DNA of 25,411 nt from Pseudomonadota bacterium (GCA_963205525.1 CAUJJP010000006.1:1-25411), one strand, 5' to 3'; positions 16,277 to 24,183 are shown, counted from the stretch's first letter. Notes: generated by a model not told the origin, from the letters alone. Numbers and translations are program-made.

Positions 16277-17421
16277 CAGATCACCTCCAGCTCGGCGTTG
16301 AGCGCGCCGGCGGCCTTCATCGCCTGCAGGATGGCGAGCAGGTCCTGCGGCGTGGCGCCGAGCGCGTTGAGCGCGCGCACCACGTCGGCAAGCTGGGTGC
16401 CGGCGGCCATCTGCACCAGGGCACCCGCCTGCTGGGTGATCGCGATCTCGGCCTTCTCGCCGGCCACCGTCTGGCCGCCGGCCAGCGGGTTGGGCTGGCT
16501 GACCACCGGGGTCGAGTTGATCGTCACCGCCAGGCTGCCGTGCGCCACCGCGCAGGCACCGATGGTGACCGCCTCGTTCATCACCACCGAGCCGGTGCGC
16601 GGGTTGAGCACCACGCGCGCGGCCGGGCGCTGCAGCGCGACCTGCAGGTTCTCGATGTCGGCCATGAAGTCGACCCGGGTGATGCCGGCCGGCGGCATCT
16701 TCACGCTCACGGTGCGGCCGTCCACCGCCACCGCGGTGCCCTCGCCCTTGGCGCCGTTGATCGCCTGCGCCACCGCGCGCGCGGTCGAGTAGTCGTGCGC
16801 ACGCAGGTCCAGCTGCAGCCGCTCGCCTTCGTACAGCGGCGTGGGCACGCTGCGCTCCACCGTCGCACCGCCCGGGATGCGGCCGGCCGAGAGGTGGTTG
16901 ATCTGCACCTTGGAGCCGCCGGCCGAGGCGCCCGCGCCGCCGACCACCAGGTTGCCCTGCGCGAGGGCGTAGATCTCGCCGTCCGCGCCGCGCAGCGGCG
17001 TCATCACCAGGGTGCCGCCGCGCAGGCTCTTGGCGTTGCCCATGGAGGACACCGCGATGTCTATCGTCTGCCCGGGCTGGGCGAAGGGCGGCAGCTCGGC
17101 CGTCACCATCACCGCCGCCGAGTTGCGGCCCTGCGGCACCACGCCGGGCGGCAGGGTGACGCCCAGCGACTGCAGCATCGCCGACAGGCTTTGCGCGGTG
17201 ACCGCGCTTTGCTCGCCGGTGCCGTCCAGGCCGACCACCAGGCCGTAGCCGACGAGCTGGTTGGCGCGCACGCCCTGCACACTGGCGATCTCCTTCAGGC
17301 GCGCTGCGGCGGCCGGCGCCGGCCACCACAGGGCGGCGCTGGCGAGGACGGCGGCGAGCACGAGGACGGCGCGCAGCCAGCGCTCGGGAGGCTGGCGGTC
17401 TGGATTTGTGCGGGCGGACAT
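16276..17421 (-). CDS. flgI: Flagellar P-ring protein FlgI
   Basis: FlgI assembles the P-ring around the distal rod in the peptidoglycan layer. The 381-residue precursor has a Sec signal peptide: basic N-terminus, hydrophobic core LRAVLVLAAVLASAALWW and AAA before the mature start RLKEIASVQG near residue 40. The mature part opens with the family signature GVRANQLVGYGLVVGLDGTG. It continues with PPGVVPQGRNSAAVMVTAELP, GGTLVMTPL and NPRTGSVVMNEAVTIG. The C-terminus NALGATPQDLLAILQAMKAAGAL is typical. ATG at 17421 is chosen because it gives the complete signal peptide. It lies 8 bases after flgH and overlaps flgJ by one base. Assembly needs the FlgA chaperone, encoded at 23389. Confidence 0.97.
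   Translation of the reverse strand: MSARTNPDRQPPERWLRAVLVLAAVLASAALWWPAPAAAARLKEIASVQGVRANQLVGYGLVVGLDGTGEQSAVTAQSLSAMLQSLGVTLPPGVVPQGRNSAAVMVTAELPPFAQPGQTIDIAVSSMGNAKSLRGGTLVMTPLRGADGEIYALAQGNLVVGGAGASAGGSKVQINHLSAGRIPGGATVERSVPTPLYEGERLQLDLRAHDYSTARAVAQAINGAKGEGTAVAVDGRTVSVKMPPAGITRVDFMADIENLQVALQRPAARVVLNPRTGSVVMNEAVTIGACAVAHGSLAVTINSTPVVSQPNPLAGGQTVAGEKAEIAITQQAGALVQMAAGTQLADVVRALNALGATPQDLLAILQAMKAAGALNAELEVI
16280..16288 (-). promoter_or_regulatory. Near-perfect Shine-Dalgarno site for flgJ inside flgI
   Basis: On the minus strand GGAGGTGAT (16288-16280), fully complementary to the 16S rRNA 3' tail, ends three bases before the flgJ ATG at 16276. It is made of the last codons of flgI and decides the flgJ start. 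Few other genes in the window have such a strong site, and the short spacing to the ATG is notable. Confidence 0.75.
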
Positions 17422-17429
17422 GGCGGCCC

Positions 17430-18095
17430 TCAGATCGGCAGCACGCTGAGGAACACGCGCGCCAGCCAGCCGATGACCTGCGCCTCGGACTGGGCGCCGC
17501 GGCCGCGGTGCTCCAGGCGGACGTTGGCGACCTGGGTGCTGGAGACGGCGTTGCCGGGCTGGATGCTGCGCGGATCGACCTGGCCCGAGAAGCGCAGCTC
17601 GTCGACGTTGGCGTTGACGCCGATCTGCTTTTCCGCGCTCACCAGCAGGTGGCCGTTGGGCAGCACGCGGGTCACGGTGGCGGTGACGACGCCCTTGAAG
17701 TCGTTGCTCGCGTCGGTGCTGCCCTTGCCCTCGAACTCGTTGCTCGAGCTCGCGCTGGCGGTGCCGCGCGCCAGCGCCTTGGCCGGGATGCCGGGCAAGG
17801 CGCTGATCGATGCCGCCAGCTCGCCGGTCTTCTCGACCTTGCTGTTCGCGCTCTGGCTGGCGCTGATCTTCTCCTCGATGCGGATGACGAGGATATCGCC
17901 GACGTGGCGCGCGCGGTGGTCCTCCAGCAGCGGCCGGTAGCTCGCGAGCTGGAAGATGGCGCCGTTGTTGCTGCGCACCGGGGGCGGCGCGGCCGGCTCC
18001 ACGGGCGCCGTGTCGGCCACCTCCACGCGCGGGAACAGGGTCGCGTTGCACCCGGCCAGCAAGGCCAGCGCAGCAAGCATGGACAGTGTCTTCAT
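17430..18095 (-). CDS. flgH: Flagellar L-ring lipoprotein FlgH
   Basis: FlgH forms the L-ring in the outer membrane. The 221-residue precursor has a lipoprotein signal ending LLAGC, with lipidated C16. The mature part carries the family block NNGAIFQLASYRPLLEDHRA, GDILVIRIEEKISASQSA, and near the C-terminus ELRFSGQVDPRSIQPGN and STQVANVRLEHRGRG. The start ATG at 18095 overlaps the flgG stop by one base (TGATG). The presence of FlgH and FlgI shows a Gram-negative envelope with outer-membrane rings. Length and motifs are normal. Confidence 0.97.
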   Translation of the reverse strand: MKTLSMLAALALLAGCNATLFPRVEVADTAPVEPAAPPPVRSNNGAIFQLASYRPLLEDHRARHVGDILVIRIEEKISASQSANSKVEKTGELAASISALPGIPAKALARGTASASSSNEFEGKGSTDASNDFKGVVTATVTRVLPNGHLLVSAEKQIGVNANVDELRFSGQVDPRSIQPGNAVSSTQVANVRLEHRGRGAQSEAQVIGWLARVFLSVLPI

Positions 18096-18877
18096 CACAG
18101 CTGCGACAGACGCTGCAGCATCTGGTCGGAGGTGCTGATCGCCTTCGAGTTGAGCTCGTAGGCGCGCTGGGTGGCGATCATCGTCACCAGCTCCTCGACC
18201 ACGTTGACGTTGCTGCCCTCGACCATGCCTTGCTGCAGCGGGCCGCGGCCGTCGATGTTGGGCGCACCCGCGTTCGCCGCGCCCGAGGAGGCGGTCTCGG
18301 TGAACAGGTTGCCGCCCATGGGCGCCAGGCCGGCCGGGTTGACGAAGCTCGCGGTCTGCAACTGGCCGACCGCAGTCGGCGTCGCCTGGCCGGGGCGCAG
18401 TGCGCTCACCGTGCCGTCCTTGGCGATGGTGACGCTCAAGGCATCGGCCGGGACGGTGATCGCGGGCTGCACCGGGTCGCCGGCCGCGGTCACCAGCTGG
18501 CCGTCGGCGTTCACCTGGAAGCTGCCGTCGCGCGTGTAGCCGGTCGTGCCGTCGGGCAGCTGCACCTGGAAGAAGCCCTGGCCCTGGATCGCGAGGTCGT
18601 AGCTGTTGCCGGTCTGGGTCAGCGTGCCCTGGCTGAAGCTGCGCGTGGTGGCCGCGGCGCGCGCCCCCAGGCCCACCTGCAGCCCGGTGGGCAGCGTGGT
18701 CTGCGCGCCGGCGGCGGCACCGGACTGGCGCAGGTTCTGGTACATCAAGTCCTCGAACACGACGCCGGCGCGCTTGTAGCCGTTGGTGCCGACGTTGGCG
18801 AGGTTGTTGGTCACGGTGTCCAGCTTGGTCTGCTGGCTCTCCATGCCGGTCTTGGCAATCCACAGGGAGCGGATCAT
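18095..18877 (-). CDS. flgG: Flagellar distal rod protein FlgG
   Basis: FlgG builds the distal rod that passes through the P- and L-rings. It is 260 residues long, the usual length. The N-terminal rod motif is [20 protein letters not shown] (about 17-36). FlgG-type features follow: [20 protein letters not shown] and [25 protein letters not shown]. The C-terminus [20 protein letters not shown] with [11 protein letters not shown] is typical. It has a GGAG ribosome binding site about 9 bases before the ATG. It is separated from flgF by 196 bases that hold a terminator-like hairpin and tandem repeats, the only long gap inside the flg operon. Confidence 0.97.
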   Translation of the reverse strand: MIRSLWIAKTGMESQQTKLDTVTNNLANVGTNGYKRAGVVFEDLMYQNLRQSGAAAGAQTTLPTGLQVGLGARAAATTRSFSQGTLTQTGNSYDLAIQGQGFFQVQLPDGTTGYTRDGSFQVNADGQLVTAAGDPVQPAITVPADALSVTIAKDGTVSALRPGQATPTAVGQLQTASFVNPAGLAPMGGNLFTETASSGAANAGAPNIDGRGPLQQGMVEGSNVNVVEELVTMIATQRAYELNSKAISTSDQMLQRLSQL

Positions 18878-18938
18878 GGGCAGGTCTCCATAAAGCGAGG
18901 TCCTGCGCCGATGTTCGGCCCAACTGAAGGCCGGCCAT

Positions 18939-18967
18939 GCGAAGAAAAGCGCCGCGATGGCGGCGCT
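18939..18967 (-). terminator. Intrinsic terminator inside the flg operon (flgF-flgG gap)
   Basis: On the minus strand a perfect 8-bp stem AGCGCCGC (18967-18960), loop CATC, GCGGCGCT (18955-18948) is followed by a T-rich tail (TTTCTTCGC, 18947-18939). Together with the last stem base this gives TTTTCTTC. It is placed 62 bases before the flgG start. It has all the parts of a Rho-independent terminator, here in the middle of an operon. Confidence 0.65.
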
Positions 18968-19008
18968 GATCTGTCATCCCGGCGTGCCGGCCGCAGGCGG
19001 CGGCGGAT

Positions 19009-19074
19009 CGGCCCGGCGGCGCTGCGGCAACGGCCCGGCGGCGGCGCGGCAGTGGCCCGGCGGCGGCGCCGGGT
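19009..19074 (-). repeat. Three 22-bp tandem repeats after flgF
   Basis: Three head-to-tail 22-base units on the plus strand at 19009-19030, 19031-19052 and 19053-19074. All share the core GGCCCGGCGGCG. By hand count units 1 and 2 agree at 19 of 22 positions and units 2 and 3 at 17. They begin at the flgF stop codon and run toward the terminator hairpin, almost purely G+C. Confidence 0.75.
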
Positions 19075-19808
19075 CAGCCCAGCGGCGGGCCGAGCAGCTT
19101 CTGCCCGGCCTGGTCGCGCTGCTCGGCGCCCTGCAGGGTCTTCATCTGCTGCTCGAACTGACGCGCGGCGGCGATCATCGCCACCATGGTTTCCACCGCG
19201 CTCACGTTGCTGCCCTCCAGGGCACCGCTTTGCAGGCGCGCGTTCGGGTCGGCGTCCAGGTCGTTGCCGTCGGCGGCGCGGAACAGGCCGTCGGCGCCGC
19301 GCTGCAGCGGCGCTTCGGGCGTCACCAGCTTGAGCCGGCCTATCACCTGCGGCGCCGCCTTGCCGATGCTGGCGCTGACGCTGCCGTCGGCGGCGATGTC
19401 CAGCGCGGCCCCGGGCGGCACCACGATGGGCCCGCCCTCGCCCTGCACCGGCAGCCCGGCCGCGGTGACCAGGCTGCCCTGGGCGTCGACCTCCAGCGCC
19501 CCGGCGCGGGTATAGGCCTCCACCCCGTCCAGCGCCTGCACCGCGAGCCAGGCCTGGCCCTTCATCGCCACGTCCAGCGGCCGGCCGGTGGACTGCAGCG
19601 GGCCGCTCTGGTCGCTGTGGCCGGGGGTGCTTTCCAGCGCGTAGACGCGGGTGCTGGCGCCGTCGCCCTGCACCGGCACGGCGCGGAAGGCCTGCAGCTC
19701 GGCACGGAAGCCGGCGGTGGAGATGTTGGCCAGGTTGTGCGCGAGCACGTCCTGGCGCTGCATGGTGGCCTTGGCGCCGGCCATCGAGAGGTAGATCAGG
19801 CGGTCCAT
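19074..19808 (-). CDS. flgF: Flagellar proximal rod protein FlgF
   Basis: FlgF is a proximal rod subunit. It is 244 residues long, as usual. It starts MDRLIYLSMAGAKATMQRQD with the rod motif LAHNLANISTAGFRAELQAF (about 23-42). GRPLDVAMKGQAWLAVQALDG in the middle and LEGSNVSAVETMVAMIAAAR near the C-terminus match the FlgF/FlgG family. The start MDRLIYL and the order after flgE separate it from FlgG. It lies 46 bases after flgE. Tandem repeats start at its stop codon. Confidence 0.96.
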   Translation of the reverse strand: MDRLIYLSMAGAKATMQRQDVLAHNLANISTAGFRAELQAFRAVPVQGDGASTRVYALESTPGHSDQSGPLQSTGRPLDVAMKGQAWLAVQALDGVEAYTRAGALEVDAQGSLVTAAGLPVQGEGGPIVVPPGAALDIAADGSVSASIGKAAPQVIGRLKLVTPEAPLQRGADGLFRAADGNDLDADPNARLQSGALEGSNVSAVETMVAMIAAARQFEQQMKTLQGAEQRDQAGQKLLGPPLG

Positions 19809-19854
19809 GCGTGTTCAGGGGTTGGCCGGGTGCAAGGGCGTCACGAGCCCGGCG

Positions 19855-21570
19855 TCAGCGCAGGTTGACGATGGTCTGCAGCACCTGGTCTATGGTCTTG
19901 ATCGACTGCGCGTTGGCCTGGTAGATGCGCTGGGCGGTGATCATGTTCACCAGCTCGGCGGTGATGTCGACGTTGGACTCCTCCAGCGCGCCGGCCTGCA
20001 GCACCCCGAGGTTGCCGTCGCCGGGAACGCCGACCACCGCGTCGCCGGAGGCGTAGCTGCTGGCCCAGCAGTTGCCGCCCACCGGCTGCAGGCCCTGCGG
20101 GTTGCGGAAGGTGGCGATCTCCACCTGCCCGCACGGCCGCGACTGGCCGTTGGAGTAGCGCGCCGAGATGATGCCGTTGGCCTCCACCGCGATCGAGGTC
20201 AGCTGGCCGGCGGAGAAGCCGTCCTGGCTCATGTCGGTCACGCCGTAGGCGGAGCCGAACTGGCTGGCGCCGGCAAGGTCGAGCTGGATGCCGGTGATCG
20301 CCATCGTCTCGGCGCCGGCGGCGTTCACCGCCGCCGGAATGTTGAAGGGCACCGTGCCGCTGGGCGAGATCAGGGTTCCGCCGTCGGCGCTGAAGCGCAG
20401 CGTCGTGATGGGCTGCGGCAGCGCGTCGGTGCCGGCCACCGTGGTCTTGTTGGCGGTGGCGTAGACGTTCCAGGTGTCGGTGCCGGCCTTCTGGAAGTAG
20501 TAGGTCAGCGCGACCTCCTGCCCCTTGGCGTCGTACAGGGTGAGCGAGGTGGCGTTGTTGTAGGTGTCGGCGTCGCTGAAGTCGATCTGCGGCCCGCTCA
20601 AGGCACCCGGCACGGCGCCGACGGCGGCGGCGTGCACGTTGGCCTGCGCCAGCACGCCGTCGGCCTTCGTCACCGCGTCCTGCATCGTCGTGCGGGCGGT
20701 GATCAGGGTCGCGTTCGCGGGGTCGACCGCGAGCGCGGCGTCGATCGCGATCAGCGCCGCCTGCGCCGAGGTCTTGGCGGTGGTGGCGCTGGCCTGTGCC
20801 GCCACCGCGTTCGCGGTCGCGGTGGCGTCGTCGGCGGTTGCGTAGGCGGCAGCGGCGGTGGCGGCGGCGGCGGCCGCGGCCGCGGCATCGTCGCGCGCGG
20901 TGGTGAAGGCGGCCACTGCGGCGGTGCTCAGCGGCGTCACCGGCAGCGCCGCGTTCATCGCGCTCAGCGCCACGTTGGACGCACCGACCGAACTGGTGGC
21001 CAGGGTGGACAGCGTGTCCGAGCTGGACTGCGCCTTCTCGCGCGCCACGATCGCCGGGTTGGTGGTGCCCAGCCGCGCGTCCAGGTTCATCTCCAGATCG
21101 ACCTCGGTCGTCTGGTTCGGGTCTATGCCGCCGGTGGGCAGCTGGATCGCACCCGAGCGCCCGGGCTGGATCTGGCCCTTGCCGTCGGCCGGGTAGCCGT
21201 ACAGGCGCAGGCCCTCGTTGTTGACGACGTAGCCGTCGCGGTTGATCTTGAACTGGCCGTTGCGGGTGTAGGAGACCGGGTTCACGCCGTCGCTGACCTG
21301 GAAGAAGCCGGCGCCGTTGATCGCCAGGTCCATCGCGTTGGAGGTGGTGGTGATGTTGCCCTGGGTGAACTGCTGCGCCACCGCCGCCAGGTTGGTGCCG
21401 ATGCCGATCGGCGCCGTCGACCCGCCACCGAGCGCGGCGGCGTACATGTCGGCGAACTCGGCGCGCGCCACCTTGGAGCCGTAGGTGTTGGCGTTGGCAA
21501 TGTTGTTGCCGATGATCTCCAGGTTCTTGCTGGTCGCGTTCAGGCCCGACAGGCCTTGCTGGAATCCCAT
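19855..21570 (-). CDS. flgE: Flagellar hook protein FlgE, with a large Ala-rich insertion
   Basis: FlgE polymerises into the hook. N-terminal hook motif MGFQQGLSGLNATSKNLEII, then GNNIANANTYGSKV. Middle AINGAGFFQVSDGVNPVSYT and FKINRDGYVVNNEG. C-terminal ALEESNVDITAELVNMITAQ, then IKTIDQVLQTIVNLR. At 571 residues it is about 170 longer than the 403-residue Salmonella protein. The extra length is mostly residues about 172-328, between NLDARLG and the usual DADTYNNATSLTLYDAKG. This region is alanine-rich, with a run of nine Ala at 229-237. It also has two cysteines (C480, C501), rare in flagellar axial proteins. The ATG at 21570 is chosen by the family N-terminus. Both conserved ends are intact, so it should still polymerise. 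Confidence 0.96.
   Translation of the reverse strand: MGFQQGLSGLNATSKNLEIIGNNIANANTYGSKVARAEFADMYAAALGGGSTAPIGIGTNLAAVAQQFTQGNITTTSNAMDLAINGAGFFQVSDGVNPVSYTRNGQFKINRDGYVVNNEGLRLYGYPADGKGQIQPGRSGAIQLPTGGIDPNQTTEVDLEMNLDARLGTTNPAIVAREKAQSSSDTLSTLATSSVGASNVALSAMNAALPVTPLSTAAVAAFTTARDDAAAAAAAAATAAAAYATADDATATANAVAAQASATTAKTSAQAALIAIDAALAVDPANATLITARTTMQDAVTKADGVLAQANVHAAAVGAVPGALSGPQIDFSDADTYNNATSLTLYDAKGQEVALTYYFQKAGTDTWNVYATANKTTVAGTDALPQPITTLRFSADGGTLISPSGTVPFNIPAAVNAAGAETMAITGIQLDLAGASQFGSAYGVTDMSQDGFSAGQLTSIAVEANGIISARYSNGQSRPCGQVEIATFRNPQGLQPVGGNCWASSYASGDAVVGVPGDGNLGVLQAGALEESNVDITAELVNMITAQRIYQANAQSIKTIDQVLQTIVNLR
20587..21057 (-). other. Ala-rich insertion segment of FlgE
   Basis: This stretch encodes FlgE residues about 172-328. 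By hand count roughly 50 of residues 201-320 are alanine, with many Thr, Asp and Val and few aromatics, a pattern expected for long helices. GCG/GCC runs at 20848-20886 suggest growth by slippage. In the Salmonella hook the matching place, near the D1/D2 border, holds only a few residues before the conserved SYN/TYN segment. Confidence 0.8.
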
Positions 21571-21629
21571 GGTGTGTGTCCTTGCGGGTTGGCGCTGTGT
21601 GCAGCGTGGTGGCGGCGGTCGGCGGGGCT

Positions 21630-22283
21630 TCAGTTCAGGGCGTGGATGTCGCCGTAGGCGACGTTGCCGCTTTGCTCGAGGGTCAGCATGAGGCCGTTGG
21701 CGCCGTCCAGCGCCACCGAGCTGACGCGGTCGCGCATCAGCGCCACGCTGCTCACGGGAGCGCTGTCGAGCTTGGCGCTGACGCGGAAGGTGTGGCCGGC
21801 CTTGCTGTCGAGCTTGGAGGCGTCCCACTCGAAGCCGTGGCGGCCGCTGTCCAGGCTGCCGAGCTGCAGGGTGTCGACCACCTTGCCGGCCGGATTCAGG
21901 ATCTCGACCTGCACCGTGTCGGCCGGGCCGGCGAGCGAGAAGCCGCCTTCGAGCTTGCCGTCCACCAGCGTGAGCTTGTTGCCCTCGACGGTGACGTCGC
22001 GCCCGATCAGGCTCGCGCCCTGCAGGGCCTGCATTTGCAGGAAGCTGGCGTGCATGGACTGCACGCTCTGGTTGACCTTCTCCAGCCCGGTGACGGTGTT
22101 GATCTGCGCCATCTGCGAGGTCAGCTCCGCGTTGTCCATCGGGTTCAGCGGATCCTGGTTCTGCAGCTGGGTGACGAGCAGCTTGAGGAAGCGGTCGGCG
22201 GCGCCGGCCTCGTTCTTGCTGCCGGCCAGGGCCGCGAGCTCGCTCGCGCTGCTGGCGCTGCCGGTGCCGGTGACGGTGCTCAT
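21630..22283 (-). CDS. flgD: Hook-capping protein FlgD
   Basis: FlgD is the scaffold at the tip of the growing hook and is absent from the finished flagellum. It is 217 residues long. The conserved N-terminal block FLKLLVTQLQNQDPLNPMDN (about 32-51) continues ELTSQMAQINTVTGLEKVN. A Tudor/Ig-like C-terminal half follows (about 85-217), with ASLIGRDVTVEG and VQVEILNPAGKVVDTLQLG. It lies between flgC (23 bases) and flgE (59 bases), the standard order. The length is normal, although its partner FlgE is enlarged. Confidence 0.97.
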   Translation of the reverse strand: MSTVTGTGSASSASELAALAGSKNEAGAADRFLKLLVTQLQNQDPLNPMDNAELTSQMAQINTVTGLEKVNQSVQSMHASFLQMQALQGASLIGRDVTVEGNKLTLVDGKLEGGFSLAGPADTVQVEILNPAGKVVDTLQLGSLDSGRHGFEWDASKLDSKAGHTFRVSAKLDSAPVSSVALMRDRVSSVALDGANGLMLTLEQSGNVAYGDIHALN

Positions 22284-22306
22284 CGAATCTCCCGTGCGGC
22301 GCGCGC

Positions 22307-22726
22307 TCAGACCTGGCCGAGCTGCAGCGTCTTCATCAGCAGGCTGCGCGCGGTGTTCATGACCTCGATGTTGTTCTGGTAGGAACGCGAGGCCGAGATC
22401 ATGTTCACCATCTCCTCCACCGGGTTGACGTTGCTGTAGGTGACGTAGCCCTCGGCGTCCGCCGCCGGGTGGTCGGGGGCGTGCACGCGCCGGCCCAGGG
22501 CCTCGCTCTCGCTGACGTTGGACACGCGCACTCCGGCGCTGGCCTCGGGCGCGCCGGGCGTGCCCATCATCACGGTCTGGAAGGTGACCTGGCGCGCCTT
22601 GTAGGCCTGGCCGTCGGGGCCGGCCACGGTGTCGGCGTTGGCCAGGTTGGAGGCCACCACGTTCAGGCGCTGGCTTTGCGCGCTGACCGCGCTGGCGGAG
22701 ACGTCGAAGATCGAGAACATGCTCAT
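22307..22726 (-). CDS. flgC: Flagellar proximal rod protein FlgC
   Basis: FlgC is a proximal rod subunit. It is 139 residues long, typical of the family. The N-terminus MSMFSIFDVSASAVSAQSQR leads to the rod motif LNVVASNLANADTVAGPDGQ, then AYKARQVTFQ. The C-terminus is GYVTYSNVNPVEEMVNMISA with NIEVMNTARSLLMKTLQLGQ. The start ATG at 22726 has a GAAGGAG ribosome binding site about 7 bases upstream. It follows flgB by 50 bases and precedes flgD by 23. Confidence 0.97.
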   Translation of the reverse strand: MSMFSIFDVSASAVSAQSQRLNVVASNLANADTVAGPDGQAYKARQVTFQTVMMGTPGAPEASAGVRVSNVSESEALGRRVHAPDHPAADAEGYVTYSNVNPVEEMVNMISASRSYQNNIEVMNTARSLLMKTLQLGQV

Positions 22727-22776
22727 GCGAGGACTCCTTCGCTGCGGGCGCCAGTGGCTTGGTCGGTGTCGGCGCG

Positions 22777-23196
22777 TCAGCCCTGGCTGGGGCTCTTCAT
22801 CGCGTCGTGCAGGCTGCGCAGGCTGCTGTTGATGAACTTCAGCGTCGCCTCGTAGCGCACTGCGTTGTCGGCGAAGCTGGCACGCTCGCGGTCCATGTCC
22901 ACCGTGTTGCCGTCCAGGTTGGTCTGCGCCGCGGTGGCCCAGCGCAGCGTCGGCTGCGCCGCGCTCGGCGCGCTCGCCAGGCCGCTGGCGCCGCGTGCGA
23001 TCGGGTCGCCGAGCCGGCCGCCGCCTGCCGCGGACGTGGTCGCGCTGCGCAAGGCGGCGGCGAAGTCGAAGTCGCGCGCCTTGTAGCCCGGCGTGTCGGC
23101 GTTGGCGATGTTGCCCGCCAGCAGGCGCTGGCGTTGCGAGCGCAGCAGCAAGGCCTCGGCCTGGAAGTCGATCGACGAGCTCAGGCGGTTCAGCAT
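22777..23196 (-). CDS. flgB: Flagellar proximal rod protein FlgB
   Basis: FlgB is a proximal rod subunit and the first gene of the flgB-L operon. It is 139 residues long. It begins MLNRLSSSIDFQAEALLLRS and has the rod motif LLAGNIANADTPGYKARDFD (about 25-44). The C-terminal half ends with VDMDRERASFADNAVRYEAT and a final helix (FINSSLRSLHDAM), all standard. ATG at 23196 is chosen by the family N-terminus and has a GGAG site about 7 bases upstream. It is divergent from flgA across 192 bases. Confidence 0.97.
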   Translation of the reverse strand: MLNRLSSSIDFQAEALLLRSQRQRLLAGNIANADTPGYKARDFDFAAALRSATTSAAGGGRLGDPIARGASGLASAPSAAQPTLRWATAAQTNLDGNTVDMDRERASFADNAVRYEATLKFINSSLRSLHDAMKSPSQG

Positions 23197-23388
23197 CGCG
23201 CACTCCTTGCCGCACCACCCGCGAGCGGCCGGCCGGACGCAGCAAGGCCCGGCCTGGGATGCGGGTAGGGGATCGTGGACATGGGGCCGAATCTTCGGCG
23301 CCCGGGGCGCGCGCAGTGGCCCGATCAACGGGGTGTTGGCAGCGCATATCCACCCTAGCCGGCCTGCCTGCGGCCCTACAGTGCGGGC
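23197..23388. promoter_or_regulatory. Divergent flgA-flgB control region
   Basis: This 192-base gap must hold the promoters of both the flgB operon and flgA. A small inverted repeat GCCGA-ATCT-TCGGC lies near 23286-23299. I saw no convincing sigma-28 or sigma-54 promoter. In this bacterial group the early flg promoters are normally activated by FlhDC, whose binding sites are too loose to call by eye. Confidence 0.45.
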
Positions 23389-24183
23389 GTGATGAACCGA
23401 GTCCGTCCGTCTCGCCGACTGCGCCGCCCCCTGCCCGGGCCACTGCCCGGCCCCCTGCGCCACGACCTGCGTCGCAGCCTGGGCGCGCTGCTCGCCGCGG
23501 CCCTGGTCGGATCGGCCGCGGCCGGCGAGCCCGCAGGCGCGGACGACCCGATAGGCGCCGAGCTGGCGCGCAGCCTGCAGACCTGGACGCGCCAGCAGGT
23601 GCAGCCGGCCTCTGGCTTCGGGCCGCTGCGCGTCGAGGTCGAGCTCGGGCGCCTGGACCCGCGCCTGCGGCTGGCCGCCTGCGCGCGCATCGAACCCTAT
23701 CTGCCGGCCGGCGTGCGCCCCTGGGGACGCAGCCGGGTCGGCCTGCGCTGCGCCGACGGCGTCACGCGCTGGAACGTCTTCCTGCCGGTGCAGGTGCGCG
23801 TGCTGGCCAGCGCACCGGTGCTGCGCGAGCCGCTGCCGGCCGGCACCGAGATCACCCTGGACCACCTGGTGGACGCCGAGGTCGACTGGGCCGCCAGCGC
23901 GCAGCCGCCGCTGACCGACATGGAGCGCATCGTCGGGCGCCAGCTGAGCCGGCCGCTGGCCGCGGGCGAGGCGCTGCGCGGCAACGATTTGCAACGGCCG
24001 GTGTGGTTCGACGCCGGCGACACGGTGAAGGTGGTTGCCCTCGGACCCGGCTACGAGGTCAGTGCGCAAGGCCAGGCCATGGGCCGTGGCATCGACGGCC
24101 AGACGGTTCGCGTGCGCACCGCCAGCGGCCGCATCGTCAGCGGCACCGCGGTCGCCGAGCGCCGGGTGGAGATGCCGCTGTGA
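23389..24183 (+). CDS. flgA: Flagellar P-ring assembly chaperone FlgA
   Basis: FlgA is a periplasmic chaperone for FlgI polymerisation into the P-ring. The 264-residue precursor has a Sec signal with an unusually long, Arg/Pro-rich n-region of about 29 residues, a hydrophobic core (LGALLAAALVGSAAA) and cleavage probably after A45. The mature part shows the FlgA pattern: RVEVELGRLDPRLRLAACAR, a Cys-rich early part, then a SAF/C-terminal region with PLPAGTEITLDHLVDAEVDW, IVGRQLSRPLAAGEALRGND and GDTVKVVALGPGYEVSAQGQ. The start is GTG at 23389 or ATG at 23392. It is divergent from flgB and 63 bases ahead of the flgM promoter. Confidence 0.95.
   Translation: MMNRVRPSRRLRRPLPGPLPGPLRHDLRRSLGALLAAALVGSAAAGEPAGADDPIGAELARSLQTWTRQQVQPASGFGPLRVEVELGRLDPRLRLAACARIEPYLPAGVRPWGRSRVGLRCADGVTRWNVFLPVQVRVLASAPVLREPLPAGTEITLDHLVDAEVDWAASAQPPLTDMERIVGRQLSRPLAAGEALRGNDLQRPVWFDAGDTVKVVALGPGYEVSAQGQAMGRGIDGQTVRVRTASGRIVSGTAVAERRVEMPL

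Noticed and set aside
14453..16792. Long plus-strand open frame opposite flgK, flgJ and flgI
   Set aside because: The opposite strand holds three unmistakable flagellar genes; the frame has no recognisable motif or ribosome binding site.
18909..18921. GCCGAACA on the minus strand before flgG as a sigma-28 -10 box
   Set aside because: No TAAA or TCAA lies 15 bases upstream, so the promoter is incomplete.
19807..21657. Plus-strand open frame with Gly-rich repeats opposite flgE
   Set aside because: The Gly-rich part is only the complement of the alanine codons of FlgE.
23284..23300. GCCGAAGA on the minus strand before flgB as a sigma-28 -10 box
   Set aside because: No matching -35 at the right distance; it is part of a small inverted repeat.
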